From Sphagnum compactum (lineage: Eukaryota; Bryophyta; Sphagnopsida; Sphagnales), in contig OZ234504.1 of assembly GCA_965153455.1 (NCBI GenBank), positions 10,664,001 through 10,728,000 on the forward strand: a DNA stretch of 64,000 bases, in the 5' to 3' direction. Position 1 is the stretch's first letter; every line of letters starts with the position of its first letter. A program made the position numbers and the translations under genes. Below the pieces are notes generated by a model. The model searched no databases. It saw only the letters and a program-made list of their open reading frames with translations, and was not told the origin of the DNA. Positions 1 through 11,821 of the stretch are shown here, piece after piece.

Positions 1-64
1 GTTTTTCAACGGCTTTGGTGAGACAAAAAGCATGATTGCTTAATGTCCATCCAAGGAGGAGTCT

Positions 65-319
65 ATGCGATCTATAGGCAACTTTCTCTGGTTGTTGGCT
101 ATATGGAAGAAAAGGGTAGACATATTGGCTCCCAAGACTAAGACCATTGTTCTTGCATGGTGGGCTCCTGAAACTCACATGAGCCCCAATTGGAAAGAGG
201 TTGTGAGGAAGAGACTTGGATCGCATTTGTATGAAGAAAAATTGACTCAATTGCTCATGGAAATTCAAGTTCTCTTCTTCATCTTAGCTTTTGTTTTGTT
301 TTATCAAGTTTTCCTTTAG
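65..319 (+). CDS. Short open frame of unknown origin
   Basis: An 84-residue frame that I do not recognise. Its last third is hydrophobic and ends in a run of Leu, Phe and Val that could span a membrane, while the first half is basic and rich in Trp. The same frame is open for some codons upstream of the ATG with one stop between, so this may be the tail of a decayed longer frame entering from outside the window. No splice sites, promoter or neighbouring gene support it. It is probably a transposon remnant or a chance frame. Confidence 0.12.
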   Translation: MRSIGNFLWLLAIWKKRVDILAPKTKTIVLAWWAPETHMSPNWKEVVRKRLGSHLYEEKLTQLLMEIQVLFFILAFVLFYQVFL

Positions 320-3300
320 TGTGGACATGTTTGAATTTTTGGCATGAATTTTGGGTCCTAATATGCCACACTTGGGTTTTGAAAGTTGCAATTTTTTTCT
401 GCTTCAAATTTTTAGGGTTGTAAAAAAATTGGCAAAATCTTCTTAGGCTTTTCCTAGCTTTCTATTGTAGGACAAACAACTTATAAAATCCCAATAAATT
501 GTTAGAATGCCTGTTCTTCAACAAAATTGCACATCACTAGAAGATTGCATTGGTCAAAAGAGATTTAGGGTTAATAAAAACTACCTTGCTATGCACATAG
601 AAAAATGCCAAAGCTTAATCTAATTTTGTTGTTGGTTTCTATAAACCCTAAAAAACATTTGAGCTTGTGATACTAATATCTTTAAACATATGTGTTTGCT
701 TCTCTCCATCCACATTTCTATGGAAACTTTAAAAACATTTGAGTTGTGATATTAGTAGTATCTGAATGACACTTTGTGCTTGTTTCATTTCTTTACATCC
801 ACATTTTGTTTGGAATCATCTTGCATCTTTTGCTTTGTTGATTAATTTTTTCTAGAGACATCCATTTGCTTTCCTTGGTCCTGTACGCAAATTATTTAGG
901 ATTAAGTTTATGTTGTTTACAACAATCCCCACTCAAGCTTGTTTTGCAAACATGTGTCTGTGCCTGTAGTCCGTGGTGTTCTAGCTTTTTGAATCTATTT
1001 ATTCACAAAACAGAGAATAGTGAGTTCAAATGAATTAATTGCATAGTCCTTTATTGAGGTATAGCTTGCATAGTGCTCATGTCATGAAATTCCAAAAATT
1101 TGCTACTACCAAATACTGGGCTATTTGGAGGATCTATAAGGTCTATTACATCAAACTTCACATTTCCAAATGAAGCAAGATGGTGTCTCTACGTACTGTA
1201 ATTATAAAGTGTGTCTTTTAAAGCTCAGCATGATGAAATAATAGATCTTTCATCTGGATAGTTTCCAACTTATACTGCAAATCTTCATCAAAGTACTTAA
1301 TCTACTTTTGTTTTGCCTTCCCCTTTGCCATAATGTTTTCCCCTTAATTTCCATATGTGTATTTTTGCTTTCATCTCCTTGATGGTATGAATGCACAAGC
1401 CAATTCTATTTCCATGTCCTTGGGTGCATGCTGCTGCTTGTCATTCAAATGGTTCAAGTCTAAACTTAAAATGAACTTGGGGGAGCAAGTAGGTTTATAC
1501 AATGGGTGGGTTCTTTTCCCCCTTTTTTGCCTTCTTTCTTTTTTGTTGCACTCATAATTCCTCCTCATTTTTTCTTCTGGGTCAGGAAGTCTATTAATAG
1601 TTTTAGCATTGGTCAACAACACAAAAACCTTTTCAAAATCCCATGATGACCATAAACCCTATTTAGACACACAAACTCTAGTTCCAATTGTTTCATCTTC
1701 ATTCTTCTTCATATTGAGGTGTCTATTAAATAGTGGGCTTTGCTTTTAACACAATTTTCACAACATGTGTCCTCTTCATTAGCAAGTTTTGCCATATATA
1801 TTGATCATCAGTAGTCATGAATGTGTTTTGTATGTACATTTCAGGATTGGAAGCACCCACAACTTTTTCAAATGTGCATCATCATCATGTGTGTCAAATT
1901 GAATGAAATGTACTGGTTTTGTTTATTTCCAAAGAAATGAATGGGAGGGTATTCTCATTGAAATGTCCTTTAGAACATTTCTGATTTGCCCTTTCCCACT
2001 GCAAGAAAGATCCTATGCCGAAGGGTTGGGGCACAAATGCCACTTTCTCAATGTTTAGATTGTGTCTTGTGATCTTGCATGATTATCAATGAAGTTGGTA
2101 ATTTTCTACTTTAACACTACCAGAAGTAGATATTACATACTATAGGGAGCTTGAAGGAGCTTGGAATGGCAGCTAGCTATGGTGATGATGATGATGATGT
2201 AGTTGTAGTTACCAAACAATGTTCAAAGCTCGATATTATGCTTGTTAAAAAATCAATATTTGTCAACAACAATACAGATATGGAAGAAACTTGGGATCAA
2301 CAGCACTAGTTTTGCACTTGGATCAACAGTTACTTAATGATCTAAGTTGCAAAATTTGCTACAAATCCATGACAGACTAGTGTTAAGGTTTTCAAGAATT
2401 CCTTGTTTTAGATTGTTTTACTTGAATGTAGCATGTGTCAAATGCTTTCTATTGAAGAAATGGTACAAAATTTAACAACTTTCAATAAAATCTAATCTTA
2501 TACTCTCACTACTTAGTTATCAAAAATTGAAAATACCTTCCCATTTTCTTATTTTACCCATACATTTTGCCAAGTTGTTCAATTTGTCTATAATGCATGC
2601 TTTAGAGCTATTCTACAACATAGAATCTCACTATCATCACTTTTGTAATGTTGAGGTAAAATTTGTAGAATAATATGTTAGCTTTGGTTTCTTGGTATTT
2701 TCTTGGGCTATCGTGTGGGTTTCATGAACCACATATGACAAATAGTTATGCAACTTTCATATATCATGAATTGGAAATGTAGCTATGGGGGTGTGTGGTT
2801 TTTTCACAGTATTAACATTTTTTTTATGCATACTGAGTGGCAATGATGATTCAAATGGTAGTTTTATAACTACATAGAAAGTTACCATTTTTCTAGTATG
2901 TATTCAAATTTACAGAGTGCTTGAGGGTCTATGGTCTTGTGTGCAAATTTGCATAGGTCTTACCATGATTACCTTGTAATGTAACGATATAGTTTACACA
3001 TTCATCATAAGACCTACATTTTGAATATATGAAGTTCCCTTGCATTTGAAGTTTTTGAGTGTCCTTGATTTAATATTAGGCCTAATAGACATGGGTTCAA
3101 CCTATTTTTATATTCAACTACTGCACAGATCTAATTCCCTACATGTGGTCTTATAAAATCCTTTTGAACCATATTTGGTGACATCGCATTTGCTAAGGGG
3201 ATTTTAGGTTTTTGCAAAACTACTTAGGACTATAAAGGTGTTGTGGGTTGTACTTTTGAACTTCGGAGAATTTGTGTGGATAAATTGTCGTTTGTCAAAT

Positions 3301-3379
3301 GTGAACTTCTGCTTGACCAGCATATGTTGTACTGAAATTTGAATATAAGATTGGAGTTTCACTATTTGGTTGCAGAACT
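320..3379. other. AT-rich non-coding stretch
   Basis: No frame here looks like a protein family and no transposon ends are visible. A short trinucleotide run of GAT/ATG lies at 2182-2199. The two overlapping frames near 1357-1622 are antisense to each other and low in complexity. Confidence 0.5.
2182..2199. repeat. Trinucleotide microsatellite (GAT)n
   Basis: About six uninterrupted GAT/ATG units. Simple repeat with no gene around it. Confidence 0.8.
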
Positions 3380-4440
3380 GTACATGTATGTGTTGTTAGT
3401 ACATAATTGGCAAACTCCTATGGTTTGTGAAGACTTGAGCAATATTTCACAGTGTTATAGAGTTGTACATGTATGTGATGTGAATGTCATGAATGCATGG
3501 CAATCGTGAGGACTCAAGAACAATGGTTCATAATGGTGTAGACTTGTACTTATATGCGCTATTAATGTTGGTGAATTCCTAGCAATTGTGAAAACTTTTA
3601 TATGTGGTAAGTGAATGTTGGTGAGCACTCATATCTTGATTAGCATCTAAAGGTGTTTGTTGTGCTCCCTAGTCAACATCTATGGACTTATTGTCACTTT
3701 AAGGTGTTTCTATTACTATTCATGACCAAACAGTGGATTGGTCAAGACTTGTAGGGGTGTTATGGTGAGTATTTTTTAACATCTGGGTTATTGTTAGGAT
3801 CTACCAATTAGCCATTGTGACTTATTATGAACATGTATGGACTTTCATAGACATGAAAGTGTTGTAATGAATATAAGTGACCCACATTGGAAACAAGTCA
3901 TAGCTATAGGTATGTTGGGTGAATGTTGGTGAAGGCTTGTGGATATCTAAGGATTAGTACATGTGATATGTGACTGTTAGTGAATTTTCATGTTATGTGC
4001 ATATGATGGTGTTTGTCCTACTCCCTAGTCAACCATTGTGGACTTATGAACAATTTCTAAGAGTTCAATGAGCATTTGTGAATTGGTTGCGACTTGTAAA
4101 TCTATCTTGTGAACTTTAGTGTGACGCTAATGGACTGACTAGGACTTGTAGAGAAGATATGTTCATAGCAATGGGCATTTTAGGTGTACTCATGAAGACC
4201 TATAAATATTTTATGTGTGCAATAGTGACACTAAAGGATTGATGATAACTTGCATGCCATTGATGTGAGTGTCTATGAACACTTAATGCCTATTGAGGAT
4301 GTGCATGGTTGGGATATGGAAGTAGCTTACAGTGATCACTTATGGATTTCGAAAGGTTTGCATGTTGGGTTGTAGCAATATTTGTGAAAGCTTAGGGACA
4401 ATTAAGATTGTAATGTGCGTTACAGTGAGTAGTATTGGTA
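3380..4440. repeat. Highly diverged repetitive tract
   Basis: Short phrases recur through this kilobase. GTGAATGTTGGTGA occurs at 3611 and 3919, CTCCCTAGTCAAC at 3665 and 4021, and variants of GACTTGTA and GGTGTTTGT recur between them. The spacings of these pairs differ (308 and 356 bp), so it is not a clean tandem array. It looks like an old, rearranged minisatellite or duplicated transposon segment without coding capacity. Confidence 0.35.
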
Positions 4441-4944
4441 TCATTACTACTAGCATCTAGCCACTACTTGATGCTAAGTTTAACAAGATTTGAAATCCAA
4501 TGGTAGACTACATCTTTATATATGACTATTCCTAATAAAAATTGCCAACATACACTTCCAACATGGTTGTAACAGTGTGAGTTGATGTTAATGGTGGCTA
4601 TAGATGGAATTTTTTTTTGTGTTTCAAAAGCGTGCATCCATTAATTATCATAGGTAAGCGAACGTTTGATTTATTTCGACCTTATTGGGTGAAAAAATTG
4701 ATGTATGTTGTTGCATATACCATGTAGAAATGGAGGAGTTGAAAATGAGGTTCAATCACATGAGGTAAAAGTCCAAACTACACTCAGATTCTTACTATGA
4801 TTATGAATCAATTTGTGGACCTATTGATCAGTCTCCTACAAGCTATGTGGGTGACCATGCCACTTGTCCTAGCATTACTACCATGTGGGAAGCTATTGTT
4901 TGTCGTAAGGACCCCCTATTTGAAAGGCATGCCCAAGACTGTAT

Positions 4945-5702
4945 CTTTGGCACATTGGAGTTCCATTCGATCCCAAAGTGAAGTTACAAAAGAATCCAAA
5001 TGGAAATGATGAATCCAAGGGATTTCCATATCAACAAGCGGTTGGGTCCTTGATGTATGCCATGTTGTGCACACGACCTGACTTCGCATACCCAATAAGT
5101 GTGTCGAGTCAACACATGGCCAACCCTAGCATGGAGCATTGGATGGCCGTCAAACGAATCTTTCGATATTTGCAAGGTACGTTGCAAATGAAATTACAAT
5201 TCGGTGCAACACCATCCAAGGAAGTGCTTGGATATTGTGATGCGGATTGGGGTGGTGATCTTGAAGATAGGAGGTTCACCACAGGGTTTGTTTTCATGAT
5301 CGGAGGCGGAGCCATTTCTTGGAGTAGCAAACGACAACCTACAATAGCGTTGTCCACCATGGAGGCGGAGTACATGGCGAACACGCAAGCCACAAAAGAA
5401 GCCATATGGATAACAAAATTGATGATGGATTTAGGATACATGGGGGAGAAGAAAGTGATGATGATTCGATGCGACAATCAAGGTGCGATATCATTGACCA
5501 AAAATCCCACTCACCATGTACGAACAAAACACATAGATGTACAACATCATTTTGTTCAAGAATGAGTTGAAAATGGAGAAGTTCGATTAGAATATTGTCC
5601 AACGGAACAAATGGTGGCGGATGTCCTTACGAAGGCATTATCCAAAGAATGACATCATAAGTTAATAACCATGTTTGGATTAGAAACTTCATAAAGTGGG
5701 AG
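4945..5702 (+). pseudogene. Copia family A pol, RT end and RNase H (plus strand)
   Basis: This is the 3' end of a Ty1/copia polyprotein. It begins in the region after the reverse transcriptase palm (IGVPFDPK) and runs through the RT/RNase H connection (YQQAVGSLMYAMLCTRP) into RNase H, with the family signatures YCDADWGGDLEDRR, SSKRQPTIALST, EAEYM and CDNQGAISLTKNP. The main open frame is 4978-5565. In-frame TGA codons at 5563-5565 and 5650-5652 interrupt the last residues before the natural end. The purine-rich AGTGGGAG just before 5703 is the polypurine tract of the 3' LTR. Gag, protease, integrase and most of RT are missing, so the copy is dead. Confidence 0.9.
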
Positions 5703-5712
5703 TGTTAGAAAT
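5703..5712 (+). repeat. First 10 bp of plus-strand family A 3' LTR
   Basis: TGTTAGAAAT follows the polypurine tract directly and matches the start of every other family A LTR. The LTR breaks off here and resumes at 7770 after an inserted minus-strand element. Confidence 0.7.
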
Positions 5713-6178
5713 TATTGGAAACAACTTGAAAACAAGCAAGAAATGAAACACTCAAGGTTTATGAAATGGAACAATTGTATTAACTAACAAGAAGATTACA
5801 AAGGTTGTATTGCTTCAAATGCTACAATCACAAAACTATGGCTTGTAACAATTAACAAAGCTTGAAGGTTCTATGTGCACTCAAAAACCATGAAAGGAGA
5901 GAATGAAAGACTCCTCAAAACAACTCCAATATATACTATCTCCTAACCCAGTAGCCGCCACTTAACCCTAACCTAGCCGCCGCCTAACCCTAGCCGCCAC
6001 CAAACCCTAACCCTAGCCGCCATCAAACCTTAACCCTAGCCTTCGTTAAGCCCTAAGTAGCCTCCACTTCCGAACCCTAACCTAATTACCATAAGGATGT
6101 GAATACTATTCATCCTTTTGATGAATGTTTAACACATTCATCAACATTGGGAATTAGAAACGAATAGTATTTCTAACA
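5713..6178 (-). repeat. Family A 3' LTR (minus strand), 466 bp
   Basis: Read on the minus strand it starts TGTTAGAAATACTATTCG, carries a G-rich tract built from GGCGGCTAGGGTTAGGG phrases, a possible TATA element (TAGTATATATTGG) and ends near GTTTCCAATA. It follows AGTGGGAG, the polypurine tract. Four further LTRs or partial LTRs of this family occur in the window. Confidence 0.85.
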
Positions 6179-7315
6179 CTCCCACTCTATGAAGTTTCTA
6201 ATCCAAACATGGTTATCAATTTGTTATGTCGTTCTTTTGATAATGCCTTCGTAAGCACATCCGCCACCATCTCCTCCGTTGAACAATATTCGAACATAAC
6301 TTCGCCATTTTCAACTCGTTCTCGAACAAAATGATGTTGCACATCAATGTGCTTTGTTCGAGCATGTTGCGTGGGATTCTTCGTCAATGATATTGCACCT
6401 TGGTTGTCACATCGAATCACCATCGCTTTTCTCTTCCATATACCCTAATTCCTTCATGAGCTTTGTCATCCATATGGCTTCCTTGGTAGCTTGCGTACTT
6501 GCCATGTATTCGGCCTCTGTCGTCGACAAAGCAATTGTGGGTTGTTGTTTGCTACTCCAAGAAATGGCTCCACCTCCTATCATGAATACAAACCTTGTGG
6601 TGGATCTCCTATCCTCAAGGTCACTGGCCCAATCCGCATCACAATATCCGACCAAATCTTGGGGCGGTAATCCTCCAAAGTGTAATTTGAATTTCAAAGT
6701 GCCTTGCAAGTATCGAAAAATGCGCTTGATCACAACCCAATGTTCTAGGTTTAGATTTGCCATGTGTTGACTCACCATGCTTATTGGGTATTCCAAATAT
6801 GGCCGAGTACACAACATGGCATACATCAAGGATCCCACGGCTTGTTGATAAGGAACCTTCCACCATCTCATCATCCTTGTTCACATTCTTCTTCAACTTT
6901 GTCTTGGGATCAAATGGCACTCCTATGGCTTTACAATCCTCCATGCGAAAACGTTTGAGAATCTCCTTGAGATACCCAATTTGGTTGATGTAAAGAAGAC
7001 GTTGTGCACGATCCCTTTCCACTTCCATGCCAAGGAAGAAATGTAAATCGCCAAGATCTTTCATTTCAAATTTTCGAGAAAGTTCTTCCTTCACTTGCAC
7101 AAGCTTGTCCTTATTATTGCACACCAAGATGAGATCATCGACATAGACGACAATGAAGAATTTGACATCTCCCACTTGCGCAATGTACACACTAAAGTCC
7201 GCATCACTCCTCACAATCTCGATGCTTTTCAAGAAAGCATCTAGCTTTTGGTTCCAAGCCCTTGGAGATTGTTTCAAGCCGTACAATGATTTGTGAAGCT
7301 TACACATAAGATGTT
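6179..7315 (-). pseudogene. Copia family A pol, RT second half and RNase H (minus strand)
   Basis: Frames at 6639-7343, 6407-6874 and 6187-6423 are consecutive parts of one copia pol sequence separated by frameshifts. The RT active-site motif YVDDLILVCNN, the connection HFFLGMEVERD, the RNase H signature DADWASDLEDRRSTT, the EAEYMASTQATKEAIW block and the C-terminal VADVLTKAL are all recognisable. It is closely related to the copies at 4945 (plus) and 23528 (minus). The first residues of the 6639-7343 frame are LTR sequence, not protein. Confidence 0.9.
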
Positions 7316-7769
7316 GAAAACAAGCAAGAAATGAAACACTCAAGGTTCATGAAATGGAACAATTGTATTAACTAACAAGAAGATTACAAAGGTTGTATTG
7401 CTTCAAATGCTACAATCACAAAACTATGGCTTGTAACAACTAACAAAGCTTGAAGGTTCTATGTGCACTCAAAAACCATGAAAGGAGAGAATGAAAGACT
7501 CCTCAAAACAACTCCAATATATACTATCTTCTAACCCTAAAGTAGCCGCCACTTAACCCTAACCTAGCCGCCGCCTAACCCTAGCCGCAACCAAACCCTA
7601 ACCCTAGTCGCCATCAAACCCTAACCCTAGCCGTCGCCAAGCCCTAAGTAGCCTCCACTTCAGAACCCTAACCTAATTACTATAAGGATGTGAATACTAT
7701 TCATCCTTTTGATGAATGTTTAACACATTCATCAACATTGGGAATTAGAAACGAATAATATTTCTAACA
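7316..7769 (-). repeat. Family A 5' LTR (minus strand), truncated
   Basis: Same sequence as 5713-6178 with small differences. The final approximately 15 bp before the primer-binding site are missing. It abuts the plus-strand LTR at 7770, making a head-to-head pair about 0.95 kb long. Confidence 0.85.
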
Positions 7770-8261
7770 TATTATTCGTTTCTAATTGCCAATGTTGATG
7801 AATGTGTGAAACATTCATCAAATGGATGAATAGTATTCACATCCATATAATAGTTAGGTTAAGTTAAATAATGGTAGTTAGGGTTTGGAAGTGGAGGCTA
7901 CTTAGGGCTTGGCGGCGGTTAGGGTTAAGGTTTGACGGCGGCTAGGGTTAGGGTTTCGTGGCGGCTAGGGTTAGGCGGCAAATAGGGTTAGGCGGCGACT
8001 AGGTTAGGGTTAAGTGGCGGCTACTTTAAGGTTAGGAGATAATATATATTGGAGTGGTTTTGAGGAGTCTTTTGTTCTTTCCTTTCATGGTTTTGAGTGC
8101 ACATAAAAGCTTCAAGCTTTGTTAGTTGTTGCAAGCCATAGTTTTGTGATTGTTGCATTTGCAACATACAAGCTTTGTGATTTTTGTTAGTTAATACAAT
8201 TGTTCCATTTCATGAACCTTGAGTGTTTCATTTCTTGCTTGTTTTCAAGTTGTTTCCAATA
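7770..8261 (+). repeat. Family A LTR (plus strand), remainder
   Basis: From TATTATTCGTTTC to GTTTCCAATA this is the plus-strand version of the LTR, with the same G-rich TTAGGG-like tract at about 7875-8035. With the 10 bp at 5703-5712 it makes a complete LTR, which dates the minus-strand element as a later insertion. Confidence 0.8.
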
Positions 8262-8988
8262 TACTTGCGGTTTTATGAGGTGATTATATTCAAAGGTACA
8301 TATGCTATTGGTGAAGGGAAAATGCAAAATGTGTATTTAGAATTTGAATTGCGTTTATAGTTGAAAACAAATAGTTGCCTCCTATGCATCACTTATGATT
8401 TGGAATTGATAGATATGTTTTTAAAGTTCAAACTTTTGAAATTCTAAAATTTTATGTTAAACTACCACCAACTTAAACCAACTTCTGAGGAGTTGACATA
8501 ATGCTCAACTTGACAGCAGACCTCTAATCACTCAAAACATTATTGCCATCACATATGTTAACCAAATTTAGCTTGCATTAATTTATTGCAAAGCTAGCTA
8601 CAAAGCACACTTGCTTACCAAATTTCAAACTCTGCACCTAATTAAAAAAAATTATGTTACAAAACCCAAAAGGTTTTATAACATTCTATAAGATTTAAAG
8701 CTCCAAATCTACCCCTATTCATTTCCATTCTTTCAAAGGTACTACTATGATCTAATTTATTCTCCTTTTTTTCACCATTTACAAGGATTCATTACTCTTC
8801 TCCTCCTAAGAAAAGTTGTAAGAACAAGTTTTCAAAGATTCAAATAAGAAATCGCCTCCAACAAAAAAGAGACAAATGATGTAAATTCATGCCTTTAAAA
8901 AGAAGGAAAAGGAAGGAGGCAAGGGAAGGCCCCAACTTGGTGGCCCATGGAGGGTTCCAAACTTGGTGGTCAATGAAAGGTTCCAATG

Positions 8989-9892
8989 TGACGCACCCCC
9001 AAACTCCTTGACAAACTCAATTGCGAGTCTAAAGGTGAAAACAATGGAAGAAGAAAGAGCTGGGGTACGTTCCCTAACTCGAAGCACTTTGAGACTAAGA
9101 AAGGCGTGCTAAAGCTCTAAGATGGGGACTAGGACGAATGACAAATGGGTCAATATTCACATGGACCTTCATAAACCAAACAACAAGTTGGTTAATGCAT
9201 AGTTGGAGCACTTTTGGTGCACAGACAAACCACGGGCATACACAAATTCACAAAACTCACCACAGCTCGGATTTGGCCGTGGTGAGTTTTGTATTCTCTA
9301 TGATTAGCCACGGGGGCTACACCCAAATGCCATTTAGTCTCGAGATTCCCAAGTCGAGAGTTTCGAAATTCTCGAAATTGGGACTCTCGGCACTTTGGAA
9401 GCCCATAACTTCTTGTGTAGACCTCCAATTGAAGTGAGATCTAAAAAAAAGTTGTAACCTTAGTTAAAAGCTTTCCAAATATGTTGCACACCACCTACAC
9501 ACACGTATTTCAGGCATTCTTGATTTTTAGTGGTTGGGAGTCAAATTGGCACTTTGACTCCCAGTCCCTCTTTCAGCCATAACTTGTGTTATAAATACTC
9601 AAATGGGTCATGTAAGCCCATTTTAGACATCTACTTTTCAAGAGAATTTCAATGGTATAAATAAAACTTTAATCCAATGAGTTTTAACCCCTACAATCGC
9701 TATCTAAAGATTCCAGAGCCCACCAAGACTCCAACTCCCAAAGTGGTAGCCCACTTGGGAGTGTTTGTGAGTTCATTCCCTCACACTTTCTTACATTCTT
9801 AGGAATGTGAATGTGACTTTTGGGCCTCACTTTTGGCCCGCCCCTTTTTAAGCCCTTGCTTTGATCGCGAACCTAAAGCTAGGGTCGTGAGA
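8989..9892 (+). mobile_element. Family C solo LTR, copy C1
   Basis: Starts TGACGCACCCCC and ends about TCGTGAGA. It is flanked by CAATG (8984-8988) and AAATG (9893-9897), a 5-bp target duplication with one mismatch, and interrupts a phrase that is continuous in the other family B LTRs. Two other copies occur at 17535-18403 and, split, at 31316-38162. No pol sequence accompanies any of them, so the superfamily is not determined from this window. The 5-bp duplication and TG start fit an LTR retrotransposon. A 13-bp perfect stem lies at 9251-9291. Confidence 0.7.
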
Positions 9893-10574
9893 AAATGCTT
9901 GGTGGTCAATGGGGAAGCATCTTGCTTGGTGGCCAATGGAAGGTTTTAATGTTTGGTGGCCTTTGGAAGGAAAAGGAAAAACATCATTTCACCTCTTTTC
10001 ACTTTCCCCCCCAACAAATTTTACTTAAACCTTTTTTCATTGATTTTAGGGTTTTACTTTACCATGATTCTAAACCATTATTTTACGTCTTTCCTTCCTT
10101 TTCCTTGACCTATGAATTGTAATCGCACATTTCGATGTACCAAAATTTCCACGCATTCATCGCAAAGTTGATTTTGATTGAAGATTTTTTCCTTTCCTTA
10201 AATTCATGGCGTCACACATGACCACATCCTACAAGCCTCAAACCGCACAAGTGAATGAAAAATCGTCCCTAGATTTGACATTGACCCAACACCCTCATGA
10301 TGAAAATCCTGAACCGCGAGAAATGTGCCCTCGTCTCAAAGTTGAACCCCTTCGAGCTTGATATTATCGTATTTTTTGAACTCTCATACTTTAGTGATTT
10401 TATTGTAGGTCGACCCCGTTTCTAGTGATGAACCTAAAATTGTCTACAACGGTTTTTAAAAAACTAAAGACATTTCCATCTTTGCATGGTCTTTTAATTC
10501 GTGGCGTTGGACATTATCGTTGGTTACACGGTTCAATTCATTGAATGCCTTTTAATAGTAAGACGGATTCTTTA

Positions 10575-10715
10575 CATTAATAGAAAAACCCCATTTTTCA
10601 ACTTGTCTTAGGTGACTAAAAGTGTCTTTTGCAATTTTTTTTTTATCAAAAATAGTCGCAAAAGACACTTTTATCGCCTAAAACAAATCGAAAAATGGGG
10701 GTTTTTTTACTAATG
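10575..10715. mobile_element. CACTA-like MITE, copy E1 (141 bp)
   Basis: Nearly the whole element is one inverted repeat: arms run from CATTAATAGAAAAACCCC inward and meet at TTTTTATCAAAAATAG. It is flanked by TTA (10572-10574 and 10716-10718). The corresponding empty site is visible in the other family B LTRs, at about 55440 (ATTATTTAGTTTGCACC) and 60550, so insertion and 3-bp duplication are directly demonstrated. The 3-bp duplication and the CACTA-like ends of the sister copy at 59648 suggest mobilisation by a CACTA-type transposase. Confidence 0.85.
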
Positions 10716-11821
10716 TTAGTTCACACCATCCAACACATCCTAGATTTCTTATAGTTATGAACTATCATTGTGACATAGTTTAAGTCTCAACATGTACTTA
10801 CAGCTCCTCGTTGAGCTTATCCATAACCTGAATAAAAGCTTCATTCATCATGAAATCCATGTTCCCATTGCCACCCTATCACAATATTTATTTTGATCGT
10901 TCTGTTTTCTCGAATTAATTTTACGCTTACAATGTTTGAAAATTATTCTATTTCCATTGGACCCTTCATTAACATCCCTTCAACTGTTTCAAGAATTTCA
11001 ATCATCCTCGCTCGCACAACTATCCACTAAATACCAACACAAGACCAAGACCAATGTTTTGTTGAACATTACAAATTTTGGTGTTTGCTTCTAACCCCAA
11101 CCCTTTAGAAACTTCTCACCCCTAATCATGTAATTAAAGTTTTAAAGCTATGATTACCAGCTTTTGTTCAAGAAAAAAAATTAACCCTACATCTCATTCA
11201 TCTAATATTGAATTTTGAAAAAACAAAACAACCCCCATTCAACCATGCGCATTCATCATTCCTTATTCTAACATGAAATTGCTAAAAACCCCTAATAATT
11301 TTACCACCCCAATATCCCTGATGCAATTCTTAAAAATTGAAACTACCACGCATGGTTGTGTTGGTATGGCTCACACTTGACGACCATCTACGAACTATTC
11401 AATTGAATAGAATGGACCTAAAATCTTTGGTTATGCATGGAAATTCCTACCTGCATCATTGCCAAAACCAAAGAACCCCATGTCCACCCCAAATGGAATT
11501 GGCTTGGACTTGTAGCCAATAAATTCCAAATCCATCCTTCCTCCCTTGATGGAACAAGTTTGGAGTAATAAGAAAATAGGTTCAAAAGGTTGGAAATTCC
11601 CCCTCCTCCTTTGATGGAATGAGTTTGGACCTAAAGGTGAAAACTATTCAAAACCTATTTTCCTCTTTCGTCGGAATGGATTTGGACTACTAGAAAATGA
11701 TAAAAGGATATAAGAAGGACAAGGGTAAACTGAAAACAATGAGAAACTAAATGATCTTTACCCAAATTAATAACTTCCTTAATTCCTAAGGAATTATGCT
11801 TAGTGATAACACTATGTTCTG

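Larger units (their letters stand above)
5713..7769 (-). mobile_element. Internally deleted copia family A element, nested
   Basis: A minus-strand element bounded by two LTRs of the same family: 5' LTR at 7316-7769 and 3' LTR at 5713-6178. The interior is only about 1.1 kb and keeps only the second half of RT plus RNase H. The 5' LTR lacks about its last 15 bp and runs directly into RT sequence at 7315/7316, with the two bases TT shared by both sides, as in a microhomology-mediated deletion. The whole element lies 10 bp inside the LTR of a plus-strand relative. Confidence 0.8.
8262..11806 (-). mobile_element. Gypsy family B LTR, copy B1 (solo or partial)
   Basis: This matches 53519-56540 and 58736-61180 block by block, and ends at the same point, GGAATTATGCTTAGTG. 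The orientation is inferred from the primer-binding site and the pol direction of the copy at 53519-61180. No B interior follows, so B1 is a solo LTR or a remnant. About the first 30 bp at the left are absent where it meets the family A LTR. It contains a family C LTR (8989-9892) and a MITE (10575-10715). It has no protein-coding capacity; the many short frames inside are incidental. Confidence 0.65.

Noticed and set aside
4797-5009. 70-residue plus-strand frame before the copia RNase H
   Set aside because: Its last part is the copia sequence in the wrong register; the rest is not recognisable.
5109-5477. 122-residue minus-strand frame
   Set aside because: Antisense of copia RNase H.
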